A stretch of DNA of 64,000 nucleotides from Pseudomonas brassicacearum subsp. brassicacearum (GTDB lineage Bacteria > Pseudomonadota > Gammaproteobacteria > Pseudomonadales > Pseudomonadaceae): positions 682,001 through 746,000 of the forward strand of contig NZ_VZPJ01000001.1 in NCBI RefSeq assembly GCF_008801605.1. The letters run 5' to 3'. The position numbers and the translations under genes are program-made. Within the stretch, counting starts at the first letter, position 1; the number at the start of each line of letters is the position of its first letter. The notes under the pieces are model-generated. The model saw nothing but the letters and a program-made list of their open reading frames with translations, was not told the origin of the DNA and searched no databases. This document shows positions 1 to 8,865 of this stretch, in pieces.

Positions 1-103
1 GACTGAAGAGGTCTCAGAAGCTTTGGGCGTTGCGATTAATATGAACGCTGGCGCTGCATTGGTTTACAGCACTCACGTTTTGGATGCATTCGATAAATCT
101 TGA
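1..103 (+). CDS. C-terminal end of an unidentified protein (partial)
   Basis: The window opens inside a reading frame that runs from base 2 to a TGA at 101-103, giving the last 33 residues of a protein (starts TEEVSEALGV, ends LDAFDKS). The stretch has ordinary coding character, with an Ala/Gly/Asn-rich patch (MNAGAALVYS), but I do not recognise the family from so short a tail. No terminator is obvious directly after it. Confidence 0.5.
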   Translation, partial: TEEVSEALGVAINMNAGAALVYSTHVLDAFDKS

Positions 104-473
104 TACCCAGCAGTGCGGAAGGATCAATAATAGTAGAGGCTTAGCTACCCCCGTCGCCAATTAAATCTGAGAAGTCGCTAAAGCCCTATAAGCTGTTCTG
201 CATGCCATTAGCCAACCACGTCGTTGTGCTGATGGCCTGCCGATGAAATCAAAGTCTTTACATTATCCGAACTTCGTTATCGCTGATACTCCGGCTGAAG
301 CGTAACTGTGTTCAAGCAAAGGCTACGCTGGGCTAAACATGGCCTGGCCGGTCGTAAAGCGGAGCTTAGCTTGCCTATACGCCAGTCGGACACTTAGCCC
401 AGCAACATCCTGACGCGCTTCCTACACTCATTCGGACAGTCAATTTGAGAGCGCATTGCATTTTTAGACCGAC
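104..473. other. Non-coding gap
   Basis: This gap lies between the partial first gene and the convergent thioredoxin-like gene. I see no convincing coding frame, tRNA or strong terminator in it; the short frames here have no recognisable protein content. Confidence 0.5.
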
Positions 474-803
474 CTACAGAACATCCTTTAAGTCAGCTAA
501 GATTGCTTTCTTCAACGCGGCAGCCGATCGAGAGCCGGCCAAAACCAAACGTAATCGCCCTTCGTGGAAAATCGCCAAGGATGGAACCGACCGGATACCA
601 TACATCTGGGAGATCGTGGGCGAAACAGCCACATCAATCTTCCCGAATGCGGCGCACGACTGCAGCTTTTCTGCCAGTTCATTAAAAACCGGCTTCATTT
701 CTTGACAGGGCTTGCACCAGGACGCCGAAAACAGCACAGCGCAGCTACCTTTTGCAACGAATCGGGCGAACTCTCCGGCTTTCACGTCTACAATACGGCT
801 CAT
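474..803 (-). CDS. Thioredoxin-like protein
   Basis: A 109-residue protein with one thioredoxin fold. The active site is WCKPC at residues 29-33 (canonical thioredoxin has WCGPC), preceded by a beta strand (AVLFSAS) and followed by the cis-proline region (GIRSVPSLAIF). There is no signal peptide, so it should be a cytoplasmic thiol-disulfide reductase. I chose the ATG at 803 because residues further upstream do not fit the fold and a purine-rich GTGAAG sits just before it. It is the last gene of a leftward group after the DsbA-like and OsmC genes, suggesting a thiol or electrophile stress role. The Gly-to-Lys change in the active site should shift its redox potential; the partner is unknown. 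Confidence 0.85.
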   Translation of the reverse strand: MSRIVDVKAGEFARFVAKGSCAVLFSASWCKPCQEMKPVFNELAEKLQSCAAFGKIDVAVSPTISQMYGIRSVPSLAIFHEGRLRLVLAGSRSAAALKKAILADLKDVL

Positions 804-874
804 CTGCACTTCACCCACAACATCATTCCAAATCCAGGAATTGCGGCACCAACAGTGCCGAAGCATCTCTGGTA

Positions 875-1570
875 CTAATTACATCCATCAAGCCCGCAAA
901 CTTGACTGCTGGACGACTCATGTCCGTCATTTGGTTCGAAATACATTTGATTGAGTGCTTGGGAAAATATCTCTTGAGGCTGAGCCCCCGAAATAGAAAA
1001 TGAACTATTGAAAACAAAAAACGGGACGCCCGAGTGAAATTGGCCCATAGCACGCTCGTCTTCCTGCATCCGGTGAAACAATTCATTAGATGACCACGCG
1101 AGTCGAATCGACTCATCAGAAACACCTACAGATTTTGCAATCGATTCTAAACTACCTCGGTCAAATAGTGACTTACCCTGGGTAGTACTTTGCTCATAGA
1201 GCGCCTCCATCAAGTGCGTCTTCAATACTTCATCGTCAATCGCTTTGACGAGGACATGCGCATCCGCGGTGTCACCAAACATCATGGTTTCGAAACGGTA
1301 ATCAAGCCCTGAAGATTGGCCATATTGCATTACCGTACTCATCATATTCAAAGCAGCGATTGAACTACCTAATTTGACTTTAAGGGCTCTCACCATAGGC
1401 TCAGCAGCATGGTTAGGGGCAAGACGATACGCTCTCACGTTTACCTGAACATCGTCTTTGTACGGAAAGTCCTCAAGCGCATTCTCAAAACGACGCTTGG
1501 CGACCCAACACCAAGGACAGACGAAATCAGACCAAACATCTACTACAAACTTTTTCGAAATAGTGCTCAT
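875..1570 (-). CDS. DsbA family (FrnE-like) oxidoreductase
   Basis: A 231-residue cytoplasmic DsbA-fold protein of the FrnE/2-hydroxychromene-2-carboxylate isomerase-like group. The redox motif CPWC is at residues 18-21 after the typical strand VVDVWSDFV, and an alpha-helical insert domain follows. A FrnE-like cis-Pro region (GVPFFVFNSSFSISGAQ) is near the C terminus. The ATG at 1570 has a good ribosome binding site (GAGGGG) 6 bases upstream; the upstream in-frame extension is not supported. It lies 71 bases ahead of the thioredoxin-like gene and is probably co-transcribed with it. Likely role: cytoplasmic thiol-disulfide exchange during oxidative or electrophile stress. The substrate is not visible from sequence. 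Confidence 0.85.
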   Translation of the reverse strand: MSTISKKFVVDVWSDFVCPWCWVAKRRFENALEDFPYKDDVQVNVRAYRLAPNHAAEPMVRALKVKLGSSIAALNMMSTVMQYGQSSGLDYRFETMMFGDTADAHVLVKAIDDEVLKTHLMEALYEQSTTQGKSLFDRGSLESIAKSVGVSDESIRLAWSSNELFHRMQEDERAMGQFHSGVPFFVFNSSFSISGAQPQEIFSQALNQMYFEPNDGHESSSSQVCGLDGCN

Positions 1571-1681
1571 ACACCCCTCTATATTGAAATAAATAAAAAC
1601 GCTGCTACCCCATTGAGCAAAGTTAAAAAACCGTTTAACAGCAAAAAGCAACGCGCTCAATTACAATAGCAAATGTAGCAA

Positions 1682-1706
1682 CGCCAGTAGGCCTTGCCTA
1701 CTGGCG
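1682..1706 (-). terminator. Hairpin between the osmC-like and dsbA-like genes
   Basis: CGCCAGTAGG (1682-1691) and CCTACTGGCG (1697-1706) form a perfect 10-bp stem with a 5-base loop. It lies between the stop of the OsmC gene and the start of the DsbA gene, so it would end or attenuate transcription leaving osmC. The run of T after it is poor, so partial read-through is likely. Confidence 0.6.
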
Positions 1707-1742
1707 CTCTCAAGGTTGTAAAGATGAAAGATCTGATGATTA

Positions 1743-2297
1743 TCAGTCCTCACGAACCTCGAGGGTTGGCACCATGCGGATGGCTTTGGAGAAATTCGCG
1801 TAATTAACTGATGTTTTAATTACATTTTTGTGCAGTTCTTCTACACGCTCAAGAGGTGCATCGGTGTGAAGACGGATTACGACCCGCACTTGGTCGTACC
1901 CTGGGTTTACGCTCTCGTCGATGCCCAGAAAACCACGCAAATCGAGAGTGCCGTCGGTCTCAATTTCCAGACTGTGGATTTTAATGCCCATCATGGCTGC
2001 GTTAGCTGCGTAACCTACCGCCATACAGGCGTTCAGCGCGGCCATCAGCAGCTCTTGAGGATTTGGCGCCGAGTCCTGACCTAACAGTTCAATTGGCTCA
2101 TCGGCGACGATTTCGAAATCACGCGAATAGGTTTCACCGGCTAAGCTGTAACGGCTGACTTTCGCCACAGAGCGCGTCTGGCCTTTCCACTGGGTATTGA
2201 CGTTGAAGCTCGCGTGACGCTTATTCGCATCCTCCGCAACACCTTGAGCAAACTGCTGCAGAGCCACGACATCAATTCCATTCAGATTAGTAGTCAT
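1743..2297 (-). CDS. OsmC family protein
   Basis: A 184-residue OsmC/Ohr-fold protein. The first conserved cysteine is present (Cys91 in LMAALNACMAVGYAA). The second, normally a CPV-type site in the last third, is missing: the matching place reads KTSVNYANFSKAI and the protein has only one cysteine. A normal two-cysteine peroxidase cycle therefore needs a partner thiol, perhaps supplied by the thioredoxin or DsbA-like proteins encoded downstream. The ATG at 2297 is preceded by AGAGGA. A palindrome at 2357-2370 upstream fits an operator for the neighbouring TetR regulator. Function as a peroxide or reactive-electrophile scavenger is inferred from family. Confidence 0.85.
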   Translation of the reverse strand: MTTNLNGIDVVALQQFAQGVAEDANKRHASFNVNTQWKGQTRSVAKVSRYSLAGETYSRDFEIVADEPIELLGQDSAPNPQELLMAALNACMAVGYAANAAMMGIKIHSLEIETDGTLDLRGFLGIDESVNPGYDQVRVVIRLHTDAPLERVEELHKNVIKTSVNYANFSKAIRMVPTLEVRED

Positions 2298-2356
2298 TAA
2301 AAAATCCTCTATTAACCGCATTTTTTGGCCGAATAAATGTTACGCACAGCAATCCT

Positions 2357-2370
2357 ACCTATTAGTAGGT
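2357..2370. promoter_or_regulatory. Candidate TetR operator upstream of osmC
   Basis: ACCTA-TTAG-TAGGT is an inverted repeat (5-bp arms, 4-base centre) located 60 bases upstream of the OsmC start. Such short palindromes are typical of TetR family operators, and a TetR gene lies immediately upstream (2672-3235). The link is inferred. Confidence 0.45.
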
Positions 2371-2564
2371 TTGCTAGCAATAAAATTCTTTGACTTGGTA
2401 CCCCACCTCCCACGTGCTAACGGTGCGATCAGCTCCTATCCCTGATTAAACGTAGCTCATGGCGAAGTACCGCCTGTCCGATCTGACAGGCGGAGAAACG
2501 CTTGGAAGGTGTGCGCGAACCGAAATCCTATTTGTGGGATTAGATCAGCTGTAGCGGTGGACTG

Positions 2565-2585
2565 AAAAAAAAAGGGGGGGGGGGG
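2565..2585. repeat. A9-G12 homopolymer junction
   Basis: Nine A (2565-2573) run directly into twelve G (2574-2585), downstream of the TetR gene and about 270 bases upstream of the osmC-like gene. Such a G tract is prone to slippage and could also be an assembly artefact. No reading frame of note crosses it. Confidence 0.8.
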
Positions 2586-2671
2586 AGAAATATGAAGCCC
2601 ACCTAATAAGATGGGCAAACACAACGTGAAAGGCTTCCTACTGATTTTGGCAACCTGATTCTCAGTTTATA

Positions 2672-3235
2672 TTACGAAACGACAATATTATTCAATATCA
2701 AATCAAACCCAGACTGATCAACAACTGTATCATTGAGCGCCCAAGATACAAAACTGCTACCCTCAAGCAAGCTCAATATCGCCCGTGAAACTGTTCTGGG
2801 ATTGAGATCCGCCTTTATAACCTTTTCAGATTGACCCAATGCGAGATTATTTTCCAACCAAGCAATATGGATTTCAAAAAACCTCCTAGTCAAATCCTTA
2901 AGACTGTCCGGCAGAGCAGAAAGTTCGGCAGCGAGCGCACCACATAAGGGTAGCATTCCATTTTTTGAGCTATCAATAAACAGCTTAGAAAACTCCCTCA
3001 ACCGAACAATCGTGTCGGAACTCTCTTCATTTATCAATTCTAGACTCTTCACAAACCTAAAAAGATAGCTATCAATAACGGCAATTCCAAGCCCTTCCTT
3101 TGTAGGAAAGTGATGATGAATACTCGCCTTTTTTATACCAATTTCGTCAGCCAAATCGGCATAGCTAAATGCAGCGTACCCTTTGGTACGCAGCAACAGC
3201 TCGGCAGTGGTTAAAAGGTCAGAACGAGTACTCAT
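2672..3235 (-). CDS. TetR/AcrR family transcriptional regulator
   Basis: A 187-residue TetR-type repressor. The N-terminal helix-turn-helix is clear: TAELLLRTKGYAAFSYADLA, then EIGIKKASIHHHFPTKEGL at about residues 28-48. The ligand domain is diverged. It is encoded on the same strand and just upstream of the OsmC, DsbA-like and thioredoxin-like genes, so it probably controls them in response to an organic electrophile or similar ligand. The start at 3235 has only a weak ribosome binding site (GGTAAG). Confidence 0.88.
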   Translation of the reverse strand: MSTRSDLLTTAELLLRTKGYAAFSYADLADEIGIKKASIHHHFPTKEGLGIAVIDSYLFRFVKSLELINEESSDTIVRLREFSKLFIDSSKNGMLPLCGALAAELSALPDSLKDLTRRFFEIHIAWLENNLALGQSEKVIKADLNPRTVSRAILSLLEGSSFVSWALNDTVVDQSGFDLILNNIVVS

Positions 3236-3342
3236 AAATCTTACCTTGCATTATTGACATACGCATATTAACTGCTTTACAGCAACGATTCAACTTAAAG
3301 CGATGAAAGCACGTCATAAACCGCGCGCTCATCGGCATTAAG

Positions 3343-4827
3343 CTATACTCCTACATGGCTCGAACTGCCCTCTATTTTTTCCGAGCGTACAGCTTTGGAA
3401 CGGACGGCCTTTGCCCAACCCAGCATTAGAGCTCCAGCGACTAACGGTATAGATAAAACAGTATATGTTCCATTAGGATAATCGAAACCCAATAGCACCA
3501 GCACTACGAGCAAGAAACCCAGGGTCAGCCAAGAGGTAAACGGAGCACCAGGCATTCTAAACGAGACCATCTCGGCTTCACCTCTCTTCACCGCACGACG
3601 GTACATTATTTGAGAAAGTACAATGAATGCCCAAGTGGAAAGGATCCCCAGAGAAACTAGATTAAGCAGCAGCTCAAATAGCTGGGACGGAATTAGAAAA
3701 TTCAATAGCACGCCAAATACATTGATCCCCATTGTCACTAAGATCCCCATATAAGGAACCCCTTGGGTGCTCATACGTTTAAACATCTTTGGGGCAGATC
3801 CTCCCATGGCTAGCGATCTCAGTACCCGCCCCGTTGCGTACAAGCCTGAGTTCAGACTAGAGAGTGCGGCAGTCATTACAACGATATTCATAACGGAGCC
3901 AATTCCAGGAATGCCGAGCGCTTCAAAGAACGTCACGAAAGGGCTGACATTAGCGCTGTAGGCCGTCCACGGCAATACAGTGACTAACAAGAATACCGAG
4001 CCTACGTAAAAAAGGCCTATTCTCCAAACCACGCCATTGATTGCTTTAGGGATGACCCTTTTAGCATCTGCCGTCTCACCAGCAGCGGTTCCCACCAATT
4101 CTATACTCGCATAAGCAAAAATTACGCCTTGCACGATAATAATCGCCGGCAGAAAGCCATGGGGAAAAACACCTCCATTATCCGAGATCAAATGCAGACC
4201 CGGGATGTGCCCCGCCACCTCGTGGCCAGTTGCAAAAAAGAACGAGCCGACAATCAAAAAAATGCTGATAGCTGCCACCTTAATAACAGCAAACCAAAAC
4301 TCCATTTCACCAAACCATTTGACACCAACCATGTTCATCAATGTCACAACGCCCAAGGCGCTAAGCGCGAATATCCACTGTGGGACGTCCGAAAAAACGC
4401 TCCAGTATTTCATGTATATCGCAATCGCTGTTATGTCAACTACACCCGTTAGTGCCCAAACCAAGAAGTACATCCAGCCCGCTACAAACGAGGCGCGCTC
4501 CCCCATAAACTCTCTAGTATAAGATACAAAACTCCCGCTGCTAGGGCGGTGCATAACCAGTTCACCCAATGCTCTTAGTATGAAAAAGGCGAAAACCCCA
4601 CACACTAAATACACCACCGCAAGTGCAGGCCCGGCAATTTGAAGCCTGGCCCCTGCTCCCAAGAACAACCCAGTGCCGATAGCTCCGCCGAGTGCCATCA
4701 TCTGCACATGGCGTTTTTTTAGGTGTTTTGAGTAGCCACTTTCATGAGAGTCAAGCCAGGTTGATCTGTCTCTCAATTCGTTTTCACACTGAACGGCTGG
4801 AACGGGCTGTACGTTTTTCTTTTTCAT
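3343..4827 (-). CDS. ansP: Amino acid permease of the APC superfamily, L-asparagine permease type
   Basis: A 494-residue inner-membrane transporter with about 12 hydrophobic segments. It matches AnsP closely from the N terminus onward (GYSKHLKKRHVQMMALGGAI, then GTGLFLGAGARLQIAGPALA), including the consensus amino acid transport signature and the conserved ALSSLNSGLYATGR block in helix 8. Expected role: proton-coupled uptake of L-asparagine or a related amino acid. Length is normal for the family. The ATG at 4827 is preceded by GGGTGA. It is divergent from the cystathionine beta-lyase gene, with a 366-base shared upstream region. Substrate is inferred from similarity only. Confidence 0.85.
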   Translation of the reverse strand: MKKKNVQPVPAVQCENELRDRSTWLDSHESGYSKHLKKRHVQMMALGGAIGTGLFLGAGARLQIAGPALAVVYLVCGVFAFFILRALGELVMHRPSSGSFVSYTREFMGERASFVAGWMYFLVWALTGVVDITAIAIYMKYWSVFSDVPQWIFALSALGVVTLMNMVGVKWFGEMEFWFAVIKVAAISIFLIVGSFFFATGHEVAGHIPGLHLISDNGGVFPHGFLPAIIIVQGVIFAYASIELVGTAAGETADAKRVIPKAINGVVWRIGLFYVGSVFLLVTVLPWTAYSANVSPFVTFFEALGIPGIGSVMNIVVMTAALSSLNSGLYATGRVLRSLAMGGSAPKMFKRMSTQGVPYMGILVTMGINVFGVLLNFLIPSQLFELLLNLVSLGILSTWAFIVLSQIMYRRAVKRGEAEMVSFRMPGAPFTSWLTLGFLLVVLVLLGFDYPNGTYTVLSIPLVAGALMLGWAKAVRSKAVRSEKIEGSSSHVGV

Positions 4828-5193
4828 GTGTCACCCAAACAATTAATTTGCAGTTATTTTTCTTATCCCTTGCAAACTTAAGTCTTTCCTCCCCAGCTTC
4901 AAAGAGAAGAAAGAGAGCGCACCGCGCCTTCACCATTACGGTTATTAGGCCTCGCTCTAGAAATGTCCTAGCGCGCCATAAGCATCACATTTCGGTCGAA
5001 AAAGGCCGAAACCATCAGGCACTAAAAACCTACCATCTACTCGGTAGCCATGCAACAGATTTTATAATCTAAGGATAACCATCTGTTTCTAAAGGAGTTT
5101 TTACTAAACGCAAACCAAATGGTAGACATTTAATAAATTTAGTACTTTAATCTCAGCGACACGCGCAACGACACGCCCCCCACTACTCAAGAA
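4828..5193. other. Divergent intergenic region between the permease and the beta-lyase gene
   Basis: No gene is evident. The region should hold the promoters of both divergent genes. A ribosome-binding-like AAAGGAG at about 5091 is not followed by a credible open frame, only by a five-codon one (M-V-D-I-stop). Confidence 0.45.
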
Positions 5194-6396
5194 ATGGCAG
5201 CCTGTATGAAAAAATATAAAACCGTGCAAACCCTGCTCGCCCATGCTTCTATCAACCCCAATCAGCATCATGGTTTCGTGAATACACCGGTTTACCGGGG
5301 CTCCACCGTAGCTTTTCCTACATCGGAATCGATGCGCGAGGGTCGCCAAAAATATTCGTATGGCCGGTGGAATAACCCTTCGACAGAGGCATTGACTCAG
5401 GCCCTCCAGCAGTTGGAGGGAGCGGAAGGCACGGTTCTTTGTCCTTCAGGGCTCTCGGCATGCACGACTGCCATACTGTCTGTCGTGGGAACTGGGGATC
5501 ATCTGCTAGTTGCCGACAATGTGTATTCGCCGATAAGGGCTTTTTGTGAGCAGGTGGGTCAACGGCTGGGGATTGAGGTCTCGTTTTACGACCCGACAAT
5601 AGGAGCCGGAATCGTTGACTTGCTCAAGCCGAACACTAAGGCGATCTATACCGAATCTCCTGGCTCCTTGACTTTGGAAATACAAGACCTCCCTGCTATA
5701 GTCAAGGTTGCACATGATCATGACATCCTAGTTATTGCAGACAACACTTGGGGCACCCCGCTTTACTTTCCTTCATTGGAACTTGGTGTTGATCTGTCCA
5801 TCATGGCAGCTACGAAATATATCGTCGGTCACTCCGATGCGGTTCTTGGCACCGTATCAGCCTCCAAGCGCGCGTGGGACAGCCTCAAACGATTCCATTT
5901 CAGCATGGGCTTATTTGCGAGTCCAGATGACGTGACGCTGGCGCTCCGGGGCATGAGAACACTTGATGTGCGACTGGAGCGTCATTACAGAAACGCTACG
6001 ATTGTCGCCAAGTGGTTGGAGACACGCGAGGAGGTGAAAGCGGTTTATTATCCTGCATTAGAATCTCACCCTCAGCACCAGTTATGGAAGAGGGATTTTA
6101 AAGGAGCGTCCGGTTTACTCTCCTTCGTGACCAAACCTTCAACACAAGTCGCGGCAGACGCACTTTTGGATAGCCTATCGTTGTTTTCAATTGGTTACTC
6201 TTGGGGTGGTTTTGAAAGCTTGGCGATGATTGCCGACCCCAAACCCGTCAGAAGTGCGACCTCTTGGGAAGTCGACGGGCACCTGGTGCGGCTTCATATC
6301 GGTCTTGAAGATCCATCTGATCTTATCTCCGATCTCGAAGAAGGCTTTGCGAGGTTCAATATGTTACGTAGCCAGCAGATTATCGAATACTCATGA
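5194..6396 (+). CDS. metC: Cystathionine beta-lyase (PLP-dependent, Cys/Met metabolism family)
   Basis: A protein of up to 400 residues of the fold-type I PLP family. Substrate and phosphate motifs are present: SYGRWNNPSTEAL (about 55-67), PSGLSACTTAIL (84-95), the aspartate of VIADNTWGTPLYFPS, and the PLP lysine K208 in AATKYIVGHSDAV. The C-terminal FSIGYSWGGFESL is typical of MetC-like lyases. It cleaves cystathionine to homocysteine, pyruvate and ammonia, or acts as a C-S lyase on related thioethers. The start may be ATG 5194 or the second ATG at 5206; neither has a strong ribosome binding site. A strong terminator follows. Confidence 0.88.
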   Translation: MAACMKKYKTVQTLLAHASINPNQHHGFVNTPVYRGSTVAFPTSESMREGRQKYSYGRWNNPSTEALTQALQQLEGAEGTVLCPSGLSACTTAILSVVGTGDHLLVADNVYSPIRAFCEQVGQRLGIEVSFYDPTIGAGIVDLLKPNTKAIYTESPGSLTLEIQDLPAIVKVAHDHDILVIADNTWGTPLYFPSLELGVDLSIMAATKYIVGHSDAVLGTVSASKRAWDSLKRFHFSMGLFASPDDVTLALRGMRTLDVRLERHYRNATIVAKWLETREEVKAVYYPALESHPQHQLWKRDFKGASGLLSFVTKPSTQVAADALLDSLSLFSIGYSWGGFESLAMIADPKPVRSATSWEVDGHLVRLHIGLEDPSDLISDLEEGFARFNMLRSQQIIEYS

Positions 6397-6402
6397 AACT
6401 GT

Positions 6403-6435
6403 GTTAGGCACAGCGCATTATGGGCTGTGCCTAAC
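6403..6435 (+). terminator. Terminator of the cystathionine beta-lyase gene
   Basis: GTTAGGCACAG (6403-6413) pairs perfectly with CTGTGCCTAAC (6425-6435), giving an 11-bp stem with an 11-base loop starting 6 bases after the stop codon. No strong T run follows on the plus strand. Confidence 0.7.
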
Positions 6436-6694
6436 GCGTGAAGGCGATCAACCCGAAGGGTTTGGCCGCCCGGCACCAACTCATGTTCTCGCTTCATAAC
6501 TCGACCCGGTGTCGCGGCAGCAAAAGTCGTTTTCCAAACAGGAATACGGTGTTCGAGGGAGGGCAGATGCAAAGTTTCCTGAAGTGGTCAGCTCATTTCT
6601 CGTTTGTCAATGAGTAACACCTGACACACTCGAACGAACCAGAGGCGCTTTCTTGTCGGTCTTACTTTACTCAATGTTTGTAAACACTTGACAC

Positions 6695-7621
6695 TCAAAC
6701 CCACTGGGCCATCACGAGGATAACCGCTGGAAGTGCTAATCCTGCCAGCATGGTCTGGCAAGCGATGATCCCAGCCATAAGGGGGGCGTCTCCCCCTAAT
6801 TGCCTTGCCATGATGTAGGAGGATGAGGCTGTGGGCAGTGCCTGGAATAGAAGTGCTGCAACCGCGGCCTTTCCTTCAAGTTCGAATAGGTGGCACGCCA
6901 AAAGCGTAACCAGTGGCATGATTAAAAACTTGGTCAGCGACGAGTAACCCACCGGGCGAAACCATTGCTTTATGCTTCCGAACTCAAGCGCAGCACCAAC
7001 GCAGAGCAATCCGAGCGGCAGTGACGCTTGTCCCAAGGCCTTGAGCATCGGCTCAATACCGACAGGCAGTCCCCAGCCCGAGACCTGGACCAATCCGCCG
7101 GCGAAGCACGCGAGTATCAGTGGGTTCAATGCCAACTGCTTTAGGACTTTGCTAAATGGCATCCTGCCGGCTGACCCGTACTTCGAGAATACCATTACGC
7201 ACAGAATGTTCACGCTGGGCACTATGGCCGCGTTCGCGACCGCTGCCAGGGCTATACCCTGCACACCGAACAAGCCCGCGGCTGCCGACACGCCTACGTA
7301 ATTATTGAAACGTATCCCCCCCTGAAAAACCGAAGTGAACGCAGCATCGTCGATGGTGATCAGCGACTTCGCGCCCAACAGCATCAACGATACCACCGCA
7401 GTCGAGAATACGAGCACCGAAACCATGCTTTGAAAGGGCACGCCATCAAGGTTGGCGGTCGCCAATCCGTGAAAGAAAAGAGAAGGCAGCAACACGTAAT
7501 ACGCCAAGCGCTCTGCCTGCGCCCAAAAAGTATCCGTCAGAAACTGACGACGCTTGAGCCACGCGCCCAGGACGATCAGTAGTGCGATGGGTAACAAGGC
7601 AGTCAACAAGGAAAGGGTCAT
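6695..7621 (-). CDS. AEC family (auxin efflux carrier type) transporter
   Basis: A 308-residue membrane protein with about ten hydrophobic segments in two five-helix bundles, a pattern of the AEC/bile-acid-sodium-symporter-like superfamily. Recognisable points are the N-terminal LLPIALLIVLGAWLKRRQFL, the motif RFNNYVGVSAAAGLFG, and the C-terminal ALPTASSSYIMARQLGGD block with its conserved polar residues. Bacterial members move dicarboxylates or amino acids such as malate. It follows a LysR gene on the same strand (184 bases apart), which may regulate it. The substrate cannot be told from sequence. Confidence 0.85.
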   Translation of the reverse strand: MTLSLLTALLPIALLIVLGAWLKRRQFLTDTFWAQAERLAYYVLLPSLFFHGLATANLDGVPFQSMVSVLVFSTAVVSLMLLGAKSLITIDDAAFTSVFQGGIRFNNYVGVSAAAGLFGVQGIALAAVANAAIVPSVNILCVMVFSKYGSAGRMPFSKVLKQLALNPLILACFAGGLVQVSGWGLPVGIEPMLKALGQASLPLGLLCVGAALEFGSIKQWFRPVGYSSLTKFLIMPLVTLLACHLFELEGKAAVAALLFQALPTASSSYIMARQLGGDAPLMAGIIACQTMLAGLALPAVILVMAQWV

Positions 7622-7804
7622 ACGCGTGCCTTGGTTTTTTGTGCCGACGGTTCACATCCCACAATCAGTCGGCTCATCAGCGGCATGTCTACGGCAGGTC
7701 CAGTGATCATGGTGCCCTCAAGAACTCACTTGTACGAGGACCACGATAAGAGGTCGGACTCCAAAATAAAAACGTTTTAAACTTCAGCAATCAACAAGTA
7801 TTTC

Positions 7805-8698
7805 TCATGGTTTATCGTGCAAAACATGCGCTTTCACCGCGTTCGCCAGGGCTGCCGCCAGTCGCCCAAGCGGACGATCTTCGCGCTCCAGCAATACCAC
7901 GCGCCTGGTTTTTTGAGGGATGCCGAAAGGCCCAACGGCCAGTGTTTTCAAGCTTGCGACTTGATGTCCAGAGAGCGGAATGATGGATACGCCCAGCCCG
8001 CTTGAGACCATCTGGATAATCGCATCCTGGCTATCCAGTTCCATGCTGGTCTGCACGCGCAGCCGCATAGCGCGAAGCTCTCGCTCAATGGTACGACCTG
8101 CCCAGGCGCGACGATCAAATCGAATGAACGGCTGGCTTTTGAGTAGAAGCTTCAAGTCCTCATGCGCATGAGACACCGGCGCGATGATCCAGAACCCTTC
8201 CTCGTAAAGTACCGTGCTTGCCAGGCCATAAGGGTGTGGCTTCACCGGCTCCGTGGTGATCGCAACGTCAAGCTCGCCCGCCTCCACGCGCGTGGCCAAC
8301 TCAGCGGACATTCCCGACGCAACAGTGATGCGAAGGTGAGGATGCTCAGCACGCATTGCCGACAACGCGAGGGGCAAGACGCTCGCCAGCGCTGTATGAA
8401 TGGCACCGATTCTGAGCCTGCCGCGCAACTCAGTGTCGCCTCCAATCTCGGAGGAGATCCCGTCGTATAAGGCTAGAATTTCTCGCGCGCGCTCAACGGC
8501 AATATGGCCTGCATCCGTCAGCACCGGCAACCGTCGTGAGCGGTCAAACAGGCGTGTATTGAAATCCTCCTCCAAAGACCGAACATGAAGGCTGACAGCT
8601 GATTGGGTGAGATGCACCGCGTCCGCTGCTCTGACGAAAGAACCGTGTTGGGCAATGGCAAGCAGTGTTCGAAGTGCGCGTAGAGACATAGCCATCAT
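7805..8698 (-). CDS. LysR family transcriptional regulator
   Basis: A 297-residue LysR-type protein. The N-terminal winged helix-turn-helix is complete (GSFVRAADAVHLTQSAVSLH at about 19-38), followed by the linker helix and a two-lobe effector domain (LRIGAIHTALASVLPLALSA). Such proteins are usually activators responding to a small metabolite. It lies upstream of and co-directional with the AEC transporter gene and is divergent from the DUF2946 gene. The start could be 8698 or the ATG at 8689, since there are several Met codons at the beginning. Confidence 0.9.
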   Translation of the reverse strand: MMAMSLRALRTLLAIAQHGSFVRAADAVHLTQSAVSLHVRSLEEDFNTRLFDRSRRLPVLTDAGHIAVERAREILALYDGISSEIGGDTELRGRLRIGAIHTALASVLPLALSAMRAEHPHLRITVASGMSAELATRVEAGELDVAITTEPVKPHPYGLASTVLYEEGFWIIAPVSHAHEDLKLLLKSQPFIRFDRRAWAGRTIERELRAMRLRVQTSMELDSQDAIIQMVSSGLGVSIIPLSGHQVASLKTLAVGPFGIPQKTRRVVLLEREDRPLGRLAAALANAVKAHVLHDKP

Positions 8699-8865
8699 CC
8701 AACAAGTTGATGAGCGAGTTTACCAGTTGGTGCAGGCGTCTTGTTTGGACGCAGACATCTCCCCTGCGATCCAATATGACCTGTGGCGAAATAGCGCACC
8801 CAGGAAAAATTTACTTCACTCTATAAAGCGGGCTAAATAGCCGCCCCTTCGCGGCGATTTCAGTT

